DNA of 64,000 nucleotides from RH-AL1 sp050013235 (GTDB lineage Bacteria > Pseudomonadota > Alphaproteobacteria > Rhizobiales > Beijerinckiaceae), in the NCBI GenBank assembly GCA_050013235.1, contig JBEKFQ010000005.1:35037-99036 (forward strand), in the 5' to 3' direction. Numbering within the stretch: position 1 is the stretch's first letter; each line of letters opens with the position of its first letter. Made by a program: the position numbers and the translations under genes. Under the pieces are notes generated by a model. That model searched no databases, was not told the DNA's origin, and saw nothing but the letters and a program-made list of their open reading frames with translations. This document shows positions 51,170-61,178 of the stretch, piece by piece.

Positions 51170-53473
51170 ATGAGCAATGACGACACCATGAGCACCGACG
51201 CGAACGAACTTATTTCGAGGTCCGCGACGGATGCACCCGTCAGCACCGGATGCGGCACCGTGAACGGCGAATCTTCGCCCGCCGCCGCTATTGCTCTCAT
51301 GGACCAAATCGGCGATCTCGCGGACCGGCCGGCCGAGCTTTCCCAATCGCCCCACCGGTTCATCAACCGGGAATTGTCCTGGCTCGAATTTAATCGCCGG
51401 GTCTTGCAGGAAGCGTCGAACCGCAACCATCCGTTGCTGGAGCAGCTCCGCTTCCTGTCCATCTCCGCCAATAATCTCGATGAATTCTTCATGGTGCGGG
51501 TCGCGGGTCTCCGCGGTCAGATGCGCGAAGGCGTGACCGAGGTCTCCGACGATGGGCTCTCGCCCGCGGAACAATTGGTTAAAATTCGCGAGGGCGTGAC
51601 CCATCTAGCCGCGGAGCAGCAGCGCCGCTGGCAGGAGCTTCGCGGCGAGATCGCCAAGACTGGAATCGTCCTCGTCGATCCCGCCGATCTCACGGCAAGC
51701 GAAGTCGAGTGGCTCGAACATCATTTCACCACCCACGTCTTCCCGGTCTTGACACCGCTGGCGATCGATCCGGCTCACCCCTTCCCCTTCATCCCAAACC
51801 TCGGCTTTTCCATTGCTTTGGAACTGGTGCGGCCAGGCGACCGGAAGCAATTGCGTGCGCTGATCCGCTTGCCCGCCAAGATCGACCGCTTCGTCCATCT
51901 GCCTTCGGCCGAAAGCGGCCCCCAGCGTTTCGTCTCGAACGAGACCATGGTCGGCATGTTCACCCAGATGCTGTTTCCCGGCTATCTCCTCAAAGGCTCC
52001 GGCGCCTTCCGGGTGATCCGCGACAGCGATCTCGAAATCGAGGAAGAAGCCGAGGATCTCGTGCTTCTGTTTGAATCCGCGCTCAAGCGCCGGCGCCGAG
52101 GATCGGTCATCAAGCTCGAATTCGACAGCTTGATGCCCGATAGTTTGCGCAGATTCGTGGCCGACGAGCTGGACGTGATCCCCGACGAAAGCTTCGTGCT
52201 CGATGGCATGCTCGCGCTGAACGAATTATCGGAAATCGTTTCGCTGGACCGGCCAGACCTCAAATTCAAGCCGTACAATCCGCGCTTTCCCGAGCGCGTG
52301 CGCGACAATGGCGGCGACTGTTTCCTAGCCATCCGCCAGAAAGACCTCGTGGTCCATCACCCCTATGAGTCCTTCGATGTGGTGGTGCAATATCTGAATC
52401 AAGCGGCGCGCGACCCCAATGTCGTGGCGATCAAGCAAACGCTTTACCGGACCTCTTCGGATAGTCCGATCGTCAAAGCCCTGATCGAGGCGGCGGAATC
52501 CGGCAAATCCGTGACGGCCTTGGTCGAGTTGAAAGCGCGGTTCGACGAAGCCGCGAATATCCGCTGGGCCCGCGATCTCGAACGGGCCGGGGCCCAGGTG
52601 GTTTTCGGCTTTATCGAGCTGAAGACGCACGGCAAGCTTTCGATGGTCGTGCGGCGGGAAGGCGGCGCCCTGATCACCTATTGCCATATCGGCACCGGCA
52701 ATTATCACCCGACCACGGCGAAGATTTATACCGACGTCTCGTTCTTCACGGCCGATCCCGCCATCGGGCGCGACGTCTCCCGCATCTTCAATTTCATCAC
52801 CGGCTATGCGGAGCCCGTCGGCCTCGAACGTCTCGCGGTCTCGCCGATTTCGCTGCGCGCGAAATTCATGCAAAATCTCGAAGCGGAAATCGAGCACGCT
52901 AAGGAAGGCCGCAAGGCCTCGGTTTGGATCAAATGCAATTCGCTCGTCGATGCCGATATTATCGATGCCCTCTACCGCGCCAGTCAGGCGGGGGTGCAAG
53001 TCGATTGCGTGGTGCGCGGCATTTGCTGCCTGCGGCCCGGCCTTCCCGGCCTGTCCGAAAACATCCGGGTCAAATCGATCATCGGGCGTTTTCTGGAACA
53101 TGCCCGCATCTATTGCTTTGGCAACGGACATGCGTTGCCCCATCCCAAGGCGTTGGTCTATGTCTCCTCGGCCGATTTGATGGCCCGCAATCTCAACCGG
53201 CGTGTCGAGATCATGGCGCCGATCCTCAATCCGACGGTTCACGAACAAGTTCTCGATCAAATCATGGTCGCCAATATGCTCGACAATCAGCAGTCCTACC
53301 GGGTATTGCCAGATGGTTCGAGCACGCGGATCAGTCTGCGGCCGGGTGAGGAAGCCTTCAATGCCCATTCGTATTTCATGACGAATCCGAGCCTGTCCGG
53401 CCGTGGGCAGAGTCTGAAGGAATCAAGTCCCCGTCAGCTCTTCAAGCGCCTGGAGAACCGCGGCCCCGCATGA
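51170..53473 (+). CDS. ppk1: Polyphosphate kinase 1
   Basis: Reversibly makes polyphosphate from ATP. The 767-residue product has an N-terminal domain starting about residue 50 (SPHRFINRELSWLEFNRRVL) and a head domain with F.LTPLAIDPAHPFPF. The two PLD-like C-terminal domains follow, with YRTSSDSPIV and the catalytic His segment CHIGTGNYHP, then SADLM.RNLNRRVE. ATG 51170 is used with GAGG upstream; the in-frame start at 51089 is less likely. The stop overlaps ppx (ATGA). Confidence 0.96.
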   Translation: MSNDDTMSTDANELISRSATDAPVSTGCGTVNGESSPAAAIALMDQIGDLADRPAELSQSPHRFINRELSWLEFNRRVLQEASNRNHPLLEQLRFLSISANNLDEFFMVRVAGLRGQMREGVTEVSDDGLSPAEQLVKIREGVTHLAAEQQRRWQELRGEIAKTGIVLVDPADLTASEVEWLEHHFTTHVFPVLTPLAIDPAHPFPFIPNLGFSIALELVRPGDRKQLRALIRLPAKIDRFVHLPSAESGPQRFVSNETMVGMFTQMLFPGYLLKGSGAFRVIRDSDLEIEEEAEDLVLLFESALKRRRRGSVIKLEFDSLMPDSLRRFVADELDVIPDESFVLDGMLALNELSEIVSLDRPDLKFKPYNPRFPERVRDNGGDCFLAIRQKDLVVHHPYESFDVVVQYLNQAARDPNVVAIKQTLYRTSSDSPIVKALIEAAESGKSVTALVELKARFDEAANIRWARDLERAGAQVVFGFIELKTHGKLSMVVRREGGALITYCHIGTGNYHPTTAKIYTDVSFFTADPAIGRDVSRIFNFITGYAEPVGLERLAVSPISLRAKFMQNLEAEIEHAKEGRKASVWIKCNSLVDADIIDALYRASQAGVQVDCVVRGICCLRPGLPGLSENIRVKSIIGRFLEHARIYCFGNGHALPHPKALVYVSSADLMARNLNRRVEIMAPILNPTVHEQVLDQIMVANMLDNQQSYRVLPDGSSTRISLRPGEEAFNAHSYFMTNPSLSGRGQSLKESSPRQLFKRLENRGPA

Positions 53474-54987
53474 CGATCAATTCGCCAAGTCTTCATGCTG
53501 TTTCGGCCCGGCGGCCAGTTGCCATCGTCGATATCGGCTCCAATTCGGTCCGGCTCGTCGCCTATGACGAACTGGACCGGGCGCCTTTGCCGATGTTCAA
53601 TGAAAAAGCGCTCTGCGCTTTGGGCAATGGCGTGGTGACGACCGGCAAATTATCCAAGCCCGGCATCGAAAAAGCCCTGGTGGCGCTCCGGCGCTTCCGG
53701 GTCATGACGGAAATCCTCGGGATCACCCAAGTCTACGTGATCGCCACGGCGGCCGCGCGCGATGCAACCAATGGGGCGGAATTCCTGAAGGCCGCCCATG
53801 AGGCTCTCGGCGGTGAAACCGTGATGCTTCTTTCCGGCCCCCGCGAAGCCGAGCTGAGCGCGCTCGGCGTGATCTCCGGGGTTTACAAGCCGGATGGAAT
53901 CGTTGGCGATCTCGGCGGGGGCTCGCTAGAACTGATCGACGTGCGAAATGGACAGGTTGGCGCCGGCGTAACGCTACCGCTCGGCGGTCTCGCGCTGATG
54001 GATGCGTCGGGGCGGTCGCCCAAAGCCGCGGTCAAAATTGTGCGGGACGCCTTTACGCGATGCGAAATGCTCAGCGCATTGCACGGCCGCACTTTCTATG
54101 CCGTGGGCGGGACATGGCGTGCGCTCGCCAAACTGCATATGATGCAAACGAAATATCCCGTGCGCGTGATGCATGGTTATACATTAAGCACGCGCCAATG
54201 CGCCGAGCTGGCCGACCTCATCGCACGCTCGGAGCCAAGCGTGTTGCCGTCGATCGAAGTGGTCAATTCGGCGCGGCGCCCCTTGCTGGCCTATGGCGCG
54301 ATCGTGCTCGACGAATTACTGCGGCGCGCCCGGCCAAAAGAGATTGTGATCTCGACGTTCGGGGTCCGCGAAGGGCTGCTTTACGAGGCGCTCGATGCCG
54401 AAAAGAGAAAGCAGGATCCGCTTCTCCTCGCCGCCACGAAGCTCAACCGGCTATTGTCCCGCTCGGCGCATTTCGGCGACGAGCTGGTCCGCTGGACCGG
54501 TCATTTCATCGACTCCACCGACCTCACGGAGACACCCGAGGAACGGCGCTTGCGCGATGCCGCTTGCCTCTTGTCGGAAATCAATTGGCGGGCCCATCCC
54601 GACTATCGCGGCCACGATAGCGGCAATGCCGTCATCAGCGCCCAATTGCCGGGGATCGATCATGCCGGACGCATGTTCCTGTCGCGGGTGGCCTCGCTCC
54701 GCTATCTCGGCATCGACGAGAGCCTGCCCGTGACGCCAGGCGGTCTCTTGTCGCCGCGCTCGCTCGAACGCGCCAATATCTTGGCTGCCATCATGCGGGT
54801 TGCTTCGATCTTGGCTGCCGGCATGCCCGGCGTACTCCCGCGCACGCCCATGCTTTGCGCCAAGGGCCGGATCACGGTCACTCTGCCGAAGGAATTCGCC
54901 GGCCTGATGAACGACCGGCTGCTGTCGCGCGTGAAGCAGGTCGCGAAGCTCTTGACGCTGGACGTGGAGGTCAAGATCGGGAGCTAG
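53470..54987 (+). CDS. ppx: Exopolyphosphatase / GppA family phosphatase
   Basis: 505 residues. ASKHA fold motifs: VDIGSNSVRLV phosphate 1, VATAAARDA-like ATAAARDA and VGDLGGGSLEL phosphate 2, then a helical C-terminal HD-like region (HPDYRGHDSG). It degrades polyphosphate from the chain end and may also hydrolyse pppGpp. It forms an operon with ppk (4-bp overlap). The pair ppk1-ppx together with rsh in the same window links to phosphate and stress physiology. Confidence 0.95.
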   Translation: MTINSPSLHAVSARRPVAIVDIGSNSVRLVAYDELDRAPLPMFNEKALCALGNGVVTTGKLSKPGIEKALVALRRFRVMTEILGITQVYVIATAAARDATNGAEFLKAAHEALGGETVMLLSGPREAELSALGVISGVYKPDGIVGDLGGGSLELIDVRNGQVGAGVTLPLGGLALMDASGRSPKAAVKIVRDAFTRCEMLSALHGRTFYAVGGTWRALAKLHMMQTKYPVRVMHGYTLSTRQCAELADLIARSEPSVLPSIEVVNSARRPLLAYGAIVLDELLRRARPKEIVISTFGVREGLLYEALDAEKRKQDPLLLAATKLNRLLSRSAHFGDELVRWTGHFIDSTDLTETPEERRLRDAACLLSEINWRAHPDYRGHDSGNAVISAQLPGIDHAGRMFLSRVASLRYLGIDESLPVTPGGLLSPRSLERANILAAIMRVASILAAGMPGVLPRTPMLCAKGRITVTLPKEFAGLMNDRLLSRVKQVAKLLTLDVEVKIGS

Positions 54988-55045
54988 TGGCGACCCGTCG
55001 CGTCGGACCAACGGCCAATGGCGGCTTGCGGGAAACGGGTCTTGC

Positions 55046-55453
55046 CTAGAGTCCGCCTGTTGCAAGCAACGCCCTGATAACACCGGCGAAGGCACCGGCA
55101 ACCAGCACCACCAAAATCACCCCCTGGATCGCGAATCCCGCGCCGCGCTTTTTGGGATCGTTGACATAGCTCAGCATGTAGATCGTCCGGCCGATGATCC
55201 AGACGGCCCCGAGTCCCGCGGCGACATATTCGCCCCAGTAGAATGTGAACAGCCACAGCGAACCGAGGAAGACCGGCAGGCTCTCCAACGTGTTCATCTG
55301 GACGCGGTAGTGGCGCTCGAACGTCTGATCGCCAACCACCGCCGGGGCTTTAAGGCCCGACTTCCCGCGTGCGCCGGCCACGCGAAACACCATTGACATA
55401 TAAAGCAGCAGCGCCAGCAACGTCACCAACGCGGTCAGATTGATCGGATGCAT
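55046..55453 (-). CDS. MAPEG family membrane protein
   Basis: 135 residues with four hydrophobic segments. Motif E..QRHYRVQMNTLE-like FERHYRVQMNTLESLPVFL and the YWGEYVAAGLGAVWIIGRTIY segment match the MAPEG family (microsomal GST and eicosanoid enzymes). Bacterial members often have glutathione-dependent transferase or peroxidase activity. Start ATG 55453 is chosen over the upstream in-frame start. Substrate unknown. Confidence 0.9.
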   Translation of the reverse strand: MHPINLTALVTLLALLLYMSMVFRVAGARGKSGLKAPAVVGDQTFERHYRVQMNTLESLPVFLGSLWLFTFYWGEYVAAGLGAVWIIGRTIYMLSYVNDPKKRGAGFAIQGVILVVLVAGAFAGVIRALLATGGL

Positions 55454-55557
55454 TTCAAGGCCCTCAGCGGAACCGGCTTCGTATAGCACCCGCGCCCGTG
55501 AAAGGGCAGCTGTGGACCGTCGCGATTTTCAAACTCACACGTCGCAAGGCGCGGACG

Positions 55558-56727
55558 TTACCCTGCGGGCTCAGCGTTGTCCTGCCATTCCAGCGTCACC
55601 ACCTTGCCGCGCTCCAAGGTGAGCGCGAGACGGCCGTGTTTCAGTTCGAGCGCCTTGATGCCGAACAGCTCGCGCCGCCAGCCCGACAGCGCCGCGACAT
55701 CGGCATTGTCGGTGCTGGCGATGGCTTCGAGATCGTCCACCGTCGCGATCATCTTGGCGGCGACGCCGTGGCTTTCGCTGACTTGGCGCAGCAAGACTTT
55801 CAACAGTTCCACGGTCGCGCCGCCGCCCGCCGAGCGGCGGTCGCGCTCGATCTTGGGCAGGGTTTTGGGGTCCCGCTCCAACCCGCGTTCGATGGCCGCG
55901 ACAATGTCGGCGCCGGCTTTCGAGCGCTCCATCCCGCGTGGAAAAGCCCGGAGATCGGCCAGCGCCTCGGCGGTGCGCGGCGCGGCCAACGCGACCTCGA
56001 TCATGATGTCGTCCTTGAGCACTCGCGAGCGCGGCACGTCGCGCCCCTGTGCCTCGGCCTCGCGCCAGGCGGCCAATTCCATCAACACCGCGAGATCGCG
56101 CGGCTTGCGGGCGCGGGCGCGGTAGCGCTCCCAGGCACGCTCTGGATGCTGCTCGTAGGTGGCGGGCGCCGTGAGGGTCGCCATCTCGTCCTCGAGCCAG
56201 GACAAGCGGTCGCTGGCGCTCAGCTTGGCCACCAGAAAGTTATAGATATCGCGGAGATAGGTCACATCCGCGATGGCATAGGTGATCTGCGCCTCCGACA
56301 ACGGGCGGCGCGCCCAATCGGTAAAGCGCGAGGACTTGTCCAGCCCCACCTTGGCGACCGTCTGCACGAGATCGCTGTAGGAAATCTGATCCCCGAACCC
56401 GCAGACCATGGCCGCGACCTGGGTGTCGAACAAAGGGGCGGGAACCATTTTGGCGAGATTCCAGAAAATTTCGACGTCCTGGCGGGCGGCATGGAACACC
56501 TTGACGATCTTGGGATCGGCCATGAGGGCGAACAGCGGCGAAAGATCGATCCCCTCCGCAAGCGCGTCCACCGCGGCGGCCTCGTCCACCGAGGCGAGCT
56601 GCACCACGCAAAGCTTCGGCCAAAACGTGGTTTCGCGCAGGAATTCCGTATCGACGGTCACATATGGATGGGTAGCAAGGCGCTGGCAGAGTTCGGCAAG
56701 GTCTTGCGTGGTCGCGACGAGGGTCAT
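55558..56727 (-). CDS. rnd: Ribonuclease D
   Basis: 3'-5' exoribonuclease acting on tRNA 3' ends. The 389-residue product has the DEDD exonuclease motifs: VTVDTEFLRE (I), KVFHAARQDVEIFW (II), D-TQVAAMVCGFG and YAIADVTYLRDIY (III), then one or two HRDC-like helical domains. It is divergent from aspS with a 362-bp spacer. Confidence 0.95.
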   Translation of the reverse strand: MTLVATTQDLAELCQRLATHPYVTVDTEFLRETTFWPKLCVVQLASVDEAAAVDALAEGIDLSPLFALMADPKIVKVFHAARQDVEIFWNLAKMVPAPLFDTQVAAMVCGFGDQISYSDLVQTVAKVGLDKSSRFTDWARRPLSEAQITYAIADVTYLRDIYNFLVAKLSASDRLSWLEDEMATLTAPATYEQHPERAWERYRARARKPRDLAVLMELAAWREAEAQGRDVPRSRVLKDDIMIEVALAAPRTAEALADLRAFPRGMERSKAGADIVAAIERGLERDPKTLPKIERDRRSAGGGATVELLKVLLRQVSESHGVAAKMIATVDDLEAIASTDNADVAALSGWRRELFGIKALELKHGRLALTLERGKVVTLEWQDNAEPAG

Positions 56728-57089
56728 TTAGGCTTTCAACGGAGACAAGAGGCTCCACTCGTTAGGTTTCGGGCACGATTGTGCGACGGGCGGACCGCTG
56801 CCGCAAGCAAGGTTCTAACTCGCCTTTGGCAAGCGGGATGGTCAAGGGGAAAACGTGCTCCCGAGGTGCAAGGCTATTAAAAAGGCAGCGCCCGCTTTAT
56901 CCTCATCCGCGAAACGCGCGTGCTCCCTGCTCCGCCACCGGCGGTCCCCCGCCCCCGCTTCGCGGAGAGGATACGCCCTCCTCCCTTGACAGACGCCGCC
57001 TCGCATGCGGTTCTCCCGCCGCTCTGGCCCTTGGCCGGAACCGCGCCTGAGCGCATAATTCATCTCGCTTGAACCTGACGGTTGGACCC
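56728..57089. other. Divergent spacer rnd / aspS
   Basis: 362 bp. A TTGACA at 56986-56991 is a possible -35 for aspS, but the matching -10 is poor. No RNA structure or T-box was seen, as expected for this phylum. Confidence 0.4.
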
Positions 57090-58904
57090 ATGCATCGTTA
57101 CCGCTCGCATACCTGTGGCGCCCTGCGCGAGGCGCAGGCTGGGGAGGCCACACGGATTTCCGGCTGGTGCCACCGCATCCGCGACCATGGCGGCGTCCTC
57201 TTCATCGATCTGCGCGACCACTACGGCATGACCCAATGCGTGGTGGACCCGGATTCGCCGGCCTTCGCATCGGCTGAAAAGCTGCGCTCGGAATGGGTCG
57301 TGCGGATCGACGGCTCGGTGCGCATCCGCCCGGCCGGCACCGAAAACGCCGACATGCCGACCGGCGGCATCGAGGTCTACGTCACCGCCATCGAAGTGCT
57401 CGGCCCCGCCGCCGAACTGCCTTTGCCCGTGTTCGGCGATCAAAACTATCCCGAGGACATCCGCCTCAAATACCGCTTCTTGGATCTGCGCCGCGACAAG
57501 CTGCACCAGAACATAATGCTGCGCGGCCGCGTCATCGATTCGATGCGCGCGCGGATGAAGTCGCAAGGCTTCTTCGAATTCCAGACGCCGATTCTCACCG
57601 CCTCAAGCCCGGAAGGCGCGCGCGACTATCTCGTGCCCTCGCGGATTCATCCCGGCAAGTTCTACGCGCTGCCGCAGGCGCCGCAGCAGTTCAAACAGCT
57701 CATCATGGTCGCGGGCTTCGACCGCTATTTCCAGATCGCGCCATGCTTTCGTGACGAGGACGCGCGCGCCGACCGCAGCCCCGGCGAATTCTATCAGCTC
57801 GATATCGAGATGAGCTTCGTCACGCAGGACGACGTGTTCGACGCCGTCGAGCCGGTGCTGCGCGGTCTGTTCGAGGAATTCGGCGGGGGCAAACCGGTCA
57901 CGCAAAAATTCCCGCTTATTACTTATGCCGACGCCATGTTGAAATATGGGTCGGACAAGCCGGATCTGCGCAACCCCATTCTCATCACCGATGTCACGGA
58001 TGAATTTTTCCGCGAGGACGTCACCTTCAACGCCTTCAAGAGCGTCATCAAAAAAGGCGGCGTGGTGCGCGCGATCCCCGCGCCGGGCGCGGGCGCCCAG
58101 CCGCGCTCGTTCTTCGACAAGCTCAACGATTGGGCGCGCGGCGCAGGCGCGCCAGGCCTCGGCTATGTGATCTTCGAAGGCGAAGCCGGCGCGCTGACGG
58201 GCAAGGGCCCCATCGCGAAATTCTTGCCGCCTGAAGTCCAAGCCGCGATCGCCGCCAAGGCCGGATTGAAGAGCGGCGATGCCGTCTTCTTCGCGTGCGA
58301 CATGCCGGACAAGGCCGCCAAGCTCGCGGGGGCCGCGCGTCTGCGCATCGGCAACGACCTCGGCCTGACCAAAATCGGCGGGTTCGAGCTCTGCTGGATC
58401 GTCGATTTCCCGATGTATGAATGGAACGAGGACGACAAGAAGATCGACTTCTCGCACAATCCCTTCTCGATGCCGCAGTTCGAGCACGATGCGTTTCTGG
58501 CGCTCGACCCCGCGGATCACGAGACGATCCTCGGCATCAAGGCCTTCCAATACGACATCGTCTGCAATGGCGTGGAGCTGTCGTCGGGCGCGATCCGGAA
58601 CCATCGTCCCGACGTCATGAAGAAGGCCTTCGGGCTGGCGGGCTATGAGGAAGAGGTGTTGGAAACGCGCTTCGGCGGCATGTACCGCGCCTTCCAATAC
58701 GGCGCCCCGCCGCATGGCGGCATCGCGCCCGGCGTCGACCGGATCGTCATGCTGCTCGCGGGCGAAGAGAACCTTCGCGAGATCGTGCTCTTCCCGATGA
58801 ACCAACGCGCCGAGGACTTGCTGATGAGCGCGCCCTCGCCGGTGACGCCAAAACAGTTGCGCGAATTGCATATCCGGTTGAATCTGCCGGAAGCGAAGAG
58901 CTAG
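57090..58904 (+). CDS. aspS: Aspartyl-tRNA synthetase
   Basis: 604-residue class IIb synthetase of bacterial type. OB-fold anticodon domain (ISGWCHRIRDHGG..FIDLRDHYG), motif 2 with FRDEDARADR..EF.QLD.EMSF and motif 3 with APGVDRIVMLLAG. The GAD domain insertion is present in the middle. ATG 57090 is used. gatB follows, so the enzyme could be the non-discriminating AspRS that charges tRNA-Asn with Asp for GatCAB, as is common where AsnRS is missing; this is inference. Confidence 0.97.
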   Translation: MHRYRSHTCGALREAQAGEATRISGWCHRIRDHGGVLFIDLRDHYGMTQCVVDPDSPAFASAEKLRSEWVVRIDGSVRIRPAGTENADMPTGGIEVYVTAIEVLGPAAELPLPVFGDQNYPEDIRLKYRFLDLRRDKLHQNIMLRGRVIDSMRARMKSQGFFEFQTPILTASSPEGARDYLVPSRIHPGKFYALPQAPQQFKQLIMVAGFDRYFQIAPCFRDEDARADRSPGEFYQLDIEMSFVTQDDVFDAVEPVLRGLFEEFGGGKPVTQKFPLITYADAMLKYGSDKPDLRNPILITDVTDEFFREDVTFNAFKSVIKKGGVVRAIPAPGAGAQPRSFFDKLNDWARGAGAPGLGYVIFEGEAGALTGKGPIAKFLPPEVQAAIAAKAGLKSGDAVFFACDMPDKAAKLAGAARLRIGNDLGLTKIGGFELCWIVDFPMYEWNEDDKKIDFSHNPFSMPQFEHDAFLALDPADHETILGIKAFQYDIVCNGVELSSGAIRNHRPDVMKKAFGLAGYEEEVLETRFGGMYRAFQYGAPPHGGIAPGVDRIVMLLAGEENLREIVLFPMNQRAEDLLMSAPSPVTPKQLRELHIRLNLPEAKS

Positions 58905-58944
58905 TCTTCGAAAGACGATCAGAAATAGACGCGCGCGCGCGGAT

Positions 58945-59068
58945 GCGATTCCCTTTCCCCTTGTGGGGAAGGGTTAGGGATGGGGTCTCTCATCCCACTT
59001 CAACGAAAAACGCGCGGCACGCCCCCCACTCCCAACCTCTCCCCGCAAGGGGGAGAGGAGCAGATTGC
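58945..59068. repeat. Palindromic dispersed repeat, copy 2
   Basis: Arms 58945-58985 and 59022-59068 are inverted copies around a loop and match the arms at 2594-2718 (CCCTTTCCCCTTGTGGGGAAGGG type hairpin plus TTAGGGATGGGG). It lies in the 200-bp spacer between aspS and gatB, where it may also act as an RNA hairpin. Confidence 0.85.
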
Positions 59069-59104
59069 GGGCCTATCGGATAGGCCCTACGCATGAGGCC
59101 AGCC

Positions 59105-60592
59105 ATGACCGCACATATCAAACCCCAAAACCTCATCAAGGGCGCCACGGGTGACTGGGAGGTCATCGTGGGCCTCGAAATCCATGCCCAGGTGACATCA
59201 CGCTCGAAGTTGTTTTCGGGCGCCTCGACAACCTTCGGCAACGAGCCGAACTCCAACGTCTCGCTGGTCGATGCGGCCATGCCGGGCATGCTGCCGGTCA
59301 TCAACGAGGAATGCGTCGCGCAGGCCGTGCGCACCGGCCTCGGGCTCAATGCCAAGATCAACAAGCGCTCGGTGTTCGACCGCAAGAACTATTTCTATCC
59401 CGATCTGCCGCAGGGCTATCAGATCTCGCAGTATAAGGATCCGATCGTCGGCGAGGGCGTGGTGACCGTCGATCTCACGCCGACCGAACAGTTCGAAGTC
59501 GGGATCGAGCGGCTGCATCTCGAGCAGGATGCCGGCAAGTCGCTGCACGATCAGTCCGCGACCGATTCCTTCGTCGACCTCAACCGTTCCGGCGTCGCGC
59601 TGATGGAAATCGTGTCCAAGCCCGACATGCGCTCGGCCGACGAAGCCAAGGCCTATGTCACCAAGCTGCGCACGATCCTGCGTTATCTCGGCACCTGCGA
59701 CGGCAATATGGAACAGGGCTCGCTGCGCGCCGACGTCAACGTCTCCGTGCGCAAGCCCGGCGATCCGCTCGGCACGCGTTGCGAGATCAAGAACGTCAAT
59801 TCCATCCGCTTCATCGGCCAGGCCATCGATGTCGAGGCGCGGCGCCAGATCGGCATCTTGGAAGACGGCGGAAAGATCGATCAGGAAACGAGGTTGTTCG
59901 ATCCCTCGCGCGGTGAAACCCGCTCCATGCGCTCCAAGGAAGAGGCGCATGACTACCGCTATTTCCCCGACCCGGACTTGCTCCCGCTGGAATTTAGTCA
60001 GGACTTCGTCGACGGGCTCAAGGCGGCCTTGCCCGAGCTTCCCGACGCCAAGAAAGCCCGCTTCATGTCCGCCTATGGTCTGCTGCCCTACGATGCCGGC
60101 GTGCTCGTCGCGGACAAGGAGACCGCCGACTTCTTCGAGGCCTGCGTCGCCTATGGCGGGACCAAGCGCGACGCCAAGATCGTGGCCAATTGGGTGAACG
60201 GCGACATCGCCGCCTTCGCCAATTCGCAAGGCGTGAGCGTGCCACAGACCCATATCACGCCGGCCCAAATCGCGGGCCTGGTCGATCTCATCGCAAATGG
60301 AACGATCTCCGGCAAGATCGCCAAGGATGTGCTTGCCATTCTGATCAACGAAGAACGAGACGGCGATCCCAAGACGATCGTCGAAACGCGCGGCCTGAAA
60401 CAAGTCACCGACACCGGCGCCATCGAAGCCGCCGTGGATGCGATCATCGCGGCTAATCCGGATAAGGTGGAACAGGCGAAAGCCAAACCCAGCATGCTCG
60501 GATGGTTTGTCGGACAAGTCATGAAACAGACCGGCGGCCGCGCGAACCCGCAAGGCGTCAACAATATTTTGAAGCGAAAGCTCGGCATCTGA
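59105..60592 (+). CDS. gatB: Aspartyl/glutamyl-tRNA amidotransferase subunit B
   Basis: 495-residue catalytic-partner subunit of GatCAB, which converts Glu-tRNA-Gln and Asp-tRNA-Asn to the correct aminoacyl-tRNA. It has EVI.GLEIHAQ at the start, the D.K..Y.YPDLP-like FYPDLPQGYQISQ motif, DLNRSGVALMEIVSKPD, GSLRADVNVSVRKPG and the C-terminal YqeY-like tRNA-binding domain (A....K.NPS.LGWFVGQVMK..GG..NP). ATG 59105 is preferred; an in-frame start 12 bp upstream exists. gatA and gatC are not in the window. Confidence 0.96.
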   Translation: MTAHIKPQNLIKGATGDWEVIVGLEIHAQVTSRSKLFSGASTTFGNEPNSNVSLVDAAMPGMLPVINEECVAQAVRTGLGLNAKINKRSVFDRKNYFYPDLPQGYQISQYKDPIVGEGVVTVDLTPTEQFEVGIERLHLEQDAGKSLHDQSATDSFVDLNRSGVALMEIVSKPDMRSADEAKAYVTKLRTILRYLGTCDGNMEQGSLRADVNVSVRKPGDPLGTRCEIKNVNSIRFIGQAIDVEARRQIGILEDGGKIDQETRLFDPSRGETRSMRSKEEAHDYRYFPDPDLLPLEFSQDFVDGLKAALPELPDAKKARFMSAYGLLPYDAGVLVADKETADFFEACVAYGGTKRDAKIVANWVNGDIAAFANSQGVSVPQTHITPAQIAGLVDLIANGTISGKIAKDVLAILINEERDGDPKTIVETRGLKQVTDTGAIEAAVDAIIAANPDKVEQAKAKPSMLGWFVGQVMKQTGGRANPQGVNNILKRKLGI

Positions 60593-60650
60593 CACAACGC
60601 ATTTCGCGAATCACTTTGCACTGCGATGCCGGATTTCGCGCGAAAAACAA

Positions 60651-60684
60651 GCGCCGGAGGCCTCCGGTGCAAATTTTTTGTTTT
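60651..60684 (+). terminator. Rho-independent terminator after gatB
   Basis: GCGCCGGAGG / CCTCCGGTGC perfect-type stem followed by AAATTTTTTGTTTT, 58 bp past the gatB stop. Confidence 0.9.
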
Positions 60685-60896
60685 GTTCACATGATTATTT
60701 GGGCGAATGGTTAGAGGTTCGTCTCCATCCGTTTTCCAAGGCCGGCGAAGGTGCGGCAAAGCCGAGGGGGCGCCGGGAAACTTCGCCGGATTTTGTATGA
60801 GACCCTACGAATAGGCCGGAACCTTCACAACCCACATCGTTTTCAACTAAACTTTTATTTTAATATAAGCTTTTGTTTAAAATGCTCATTTTTTCA

Positions 60897-60912
60897 TTAA
60901 ACCTTCATTAAC
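60897..60912. promoter_or_regulatory. CtrA-type full site TTAA-N7-TTAAC
   Basis: TTAA (60897-60900), ACCTTCA, TTAAC (60908-60912), an exact match to the CtrA full-site consensus. It is 267 bp before the H1-like ATG at 61179, within an AT-rich stretch. The assignment is by consensus. Confidence 0.5.
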
Positions 60913-61178
60913 TCTCAAAATGCCCGATGTATTCGCGGTAAATAACAGGGAATGGCGCGGGCGCTGTTGCACGGACGATTGCATGAAAAGGGATGCGTCC
61001 GGAAATCCCTATTCCGGGCCGATGCACTCTGTCCGGCGGCCCGGAAAAGCGTTGTTTTTCAGCGCCGCGCCCGCATTGCGCCGCACGGCCTCTTGCACGG
61101 CTTTACAAGCGCGCTACCCTTTATTCGCCTCGTCTCGGCAAGAATAGACAAACTGCGGATCAATACAGGGGATCAGCG

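Larger units (their letters stand above)
60593..61178. other. AT-rich spacer upstream of the histone H1-like gene
   Basis: 586 bp. It contains a terminator after gatB (60651-60684), a very A+T-rich stretch at about 60840-60915 and a CtrA-type full box at 60897-60912. No protein gene is supported; an open frame joined to the H1-like gene has no start context. Confidence 0.5.
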
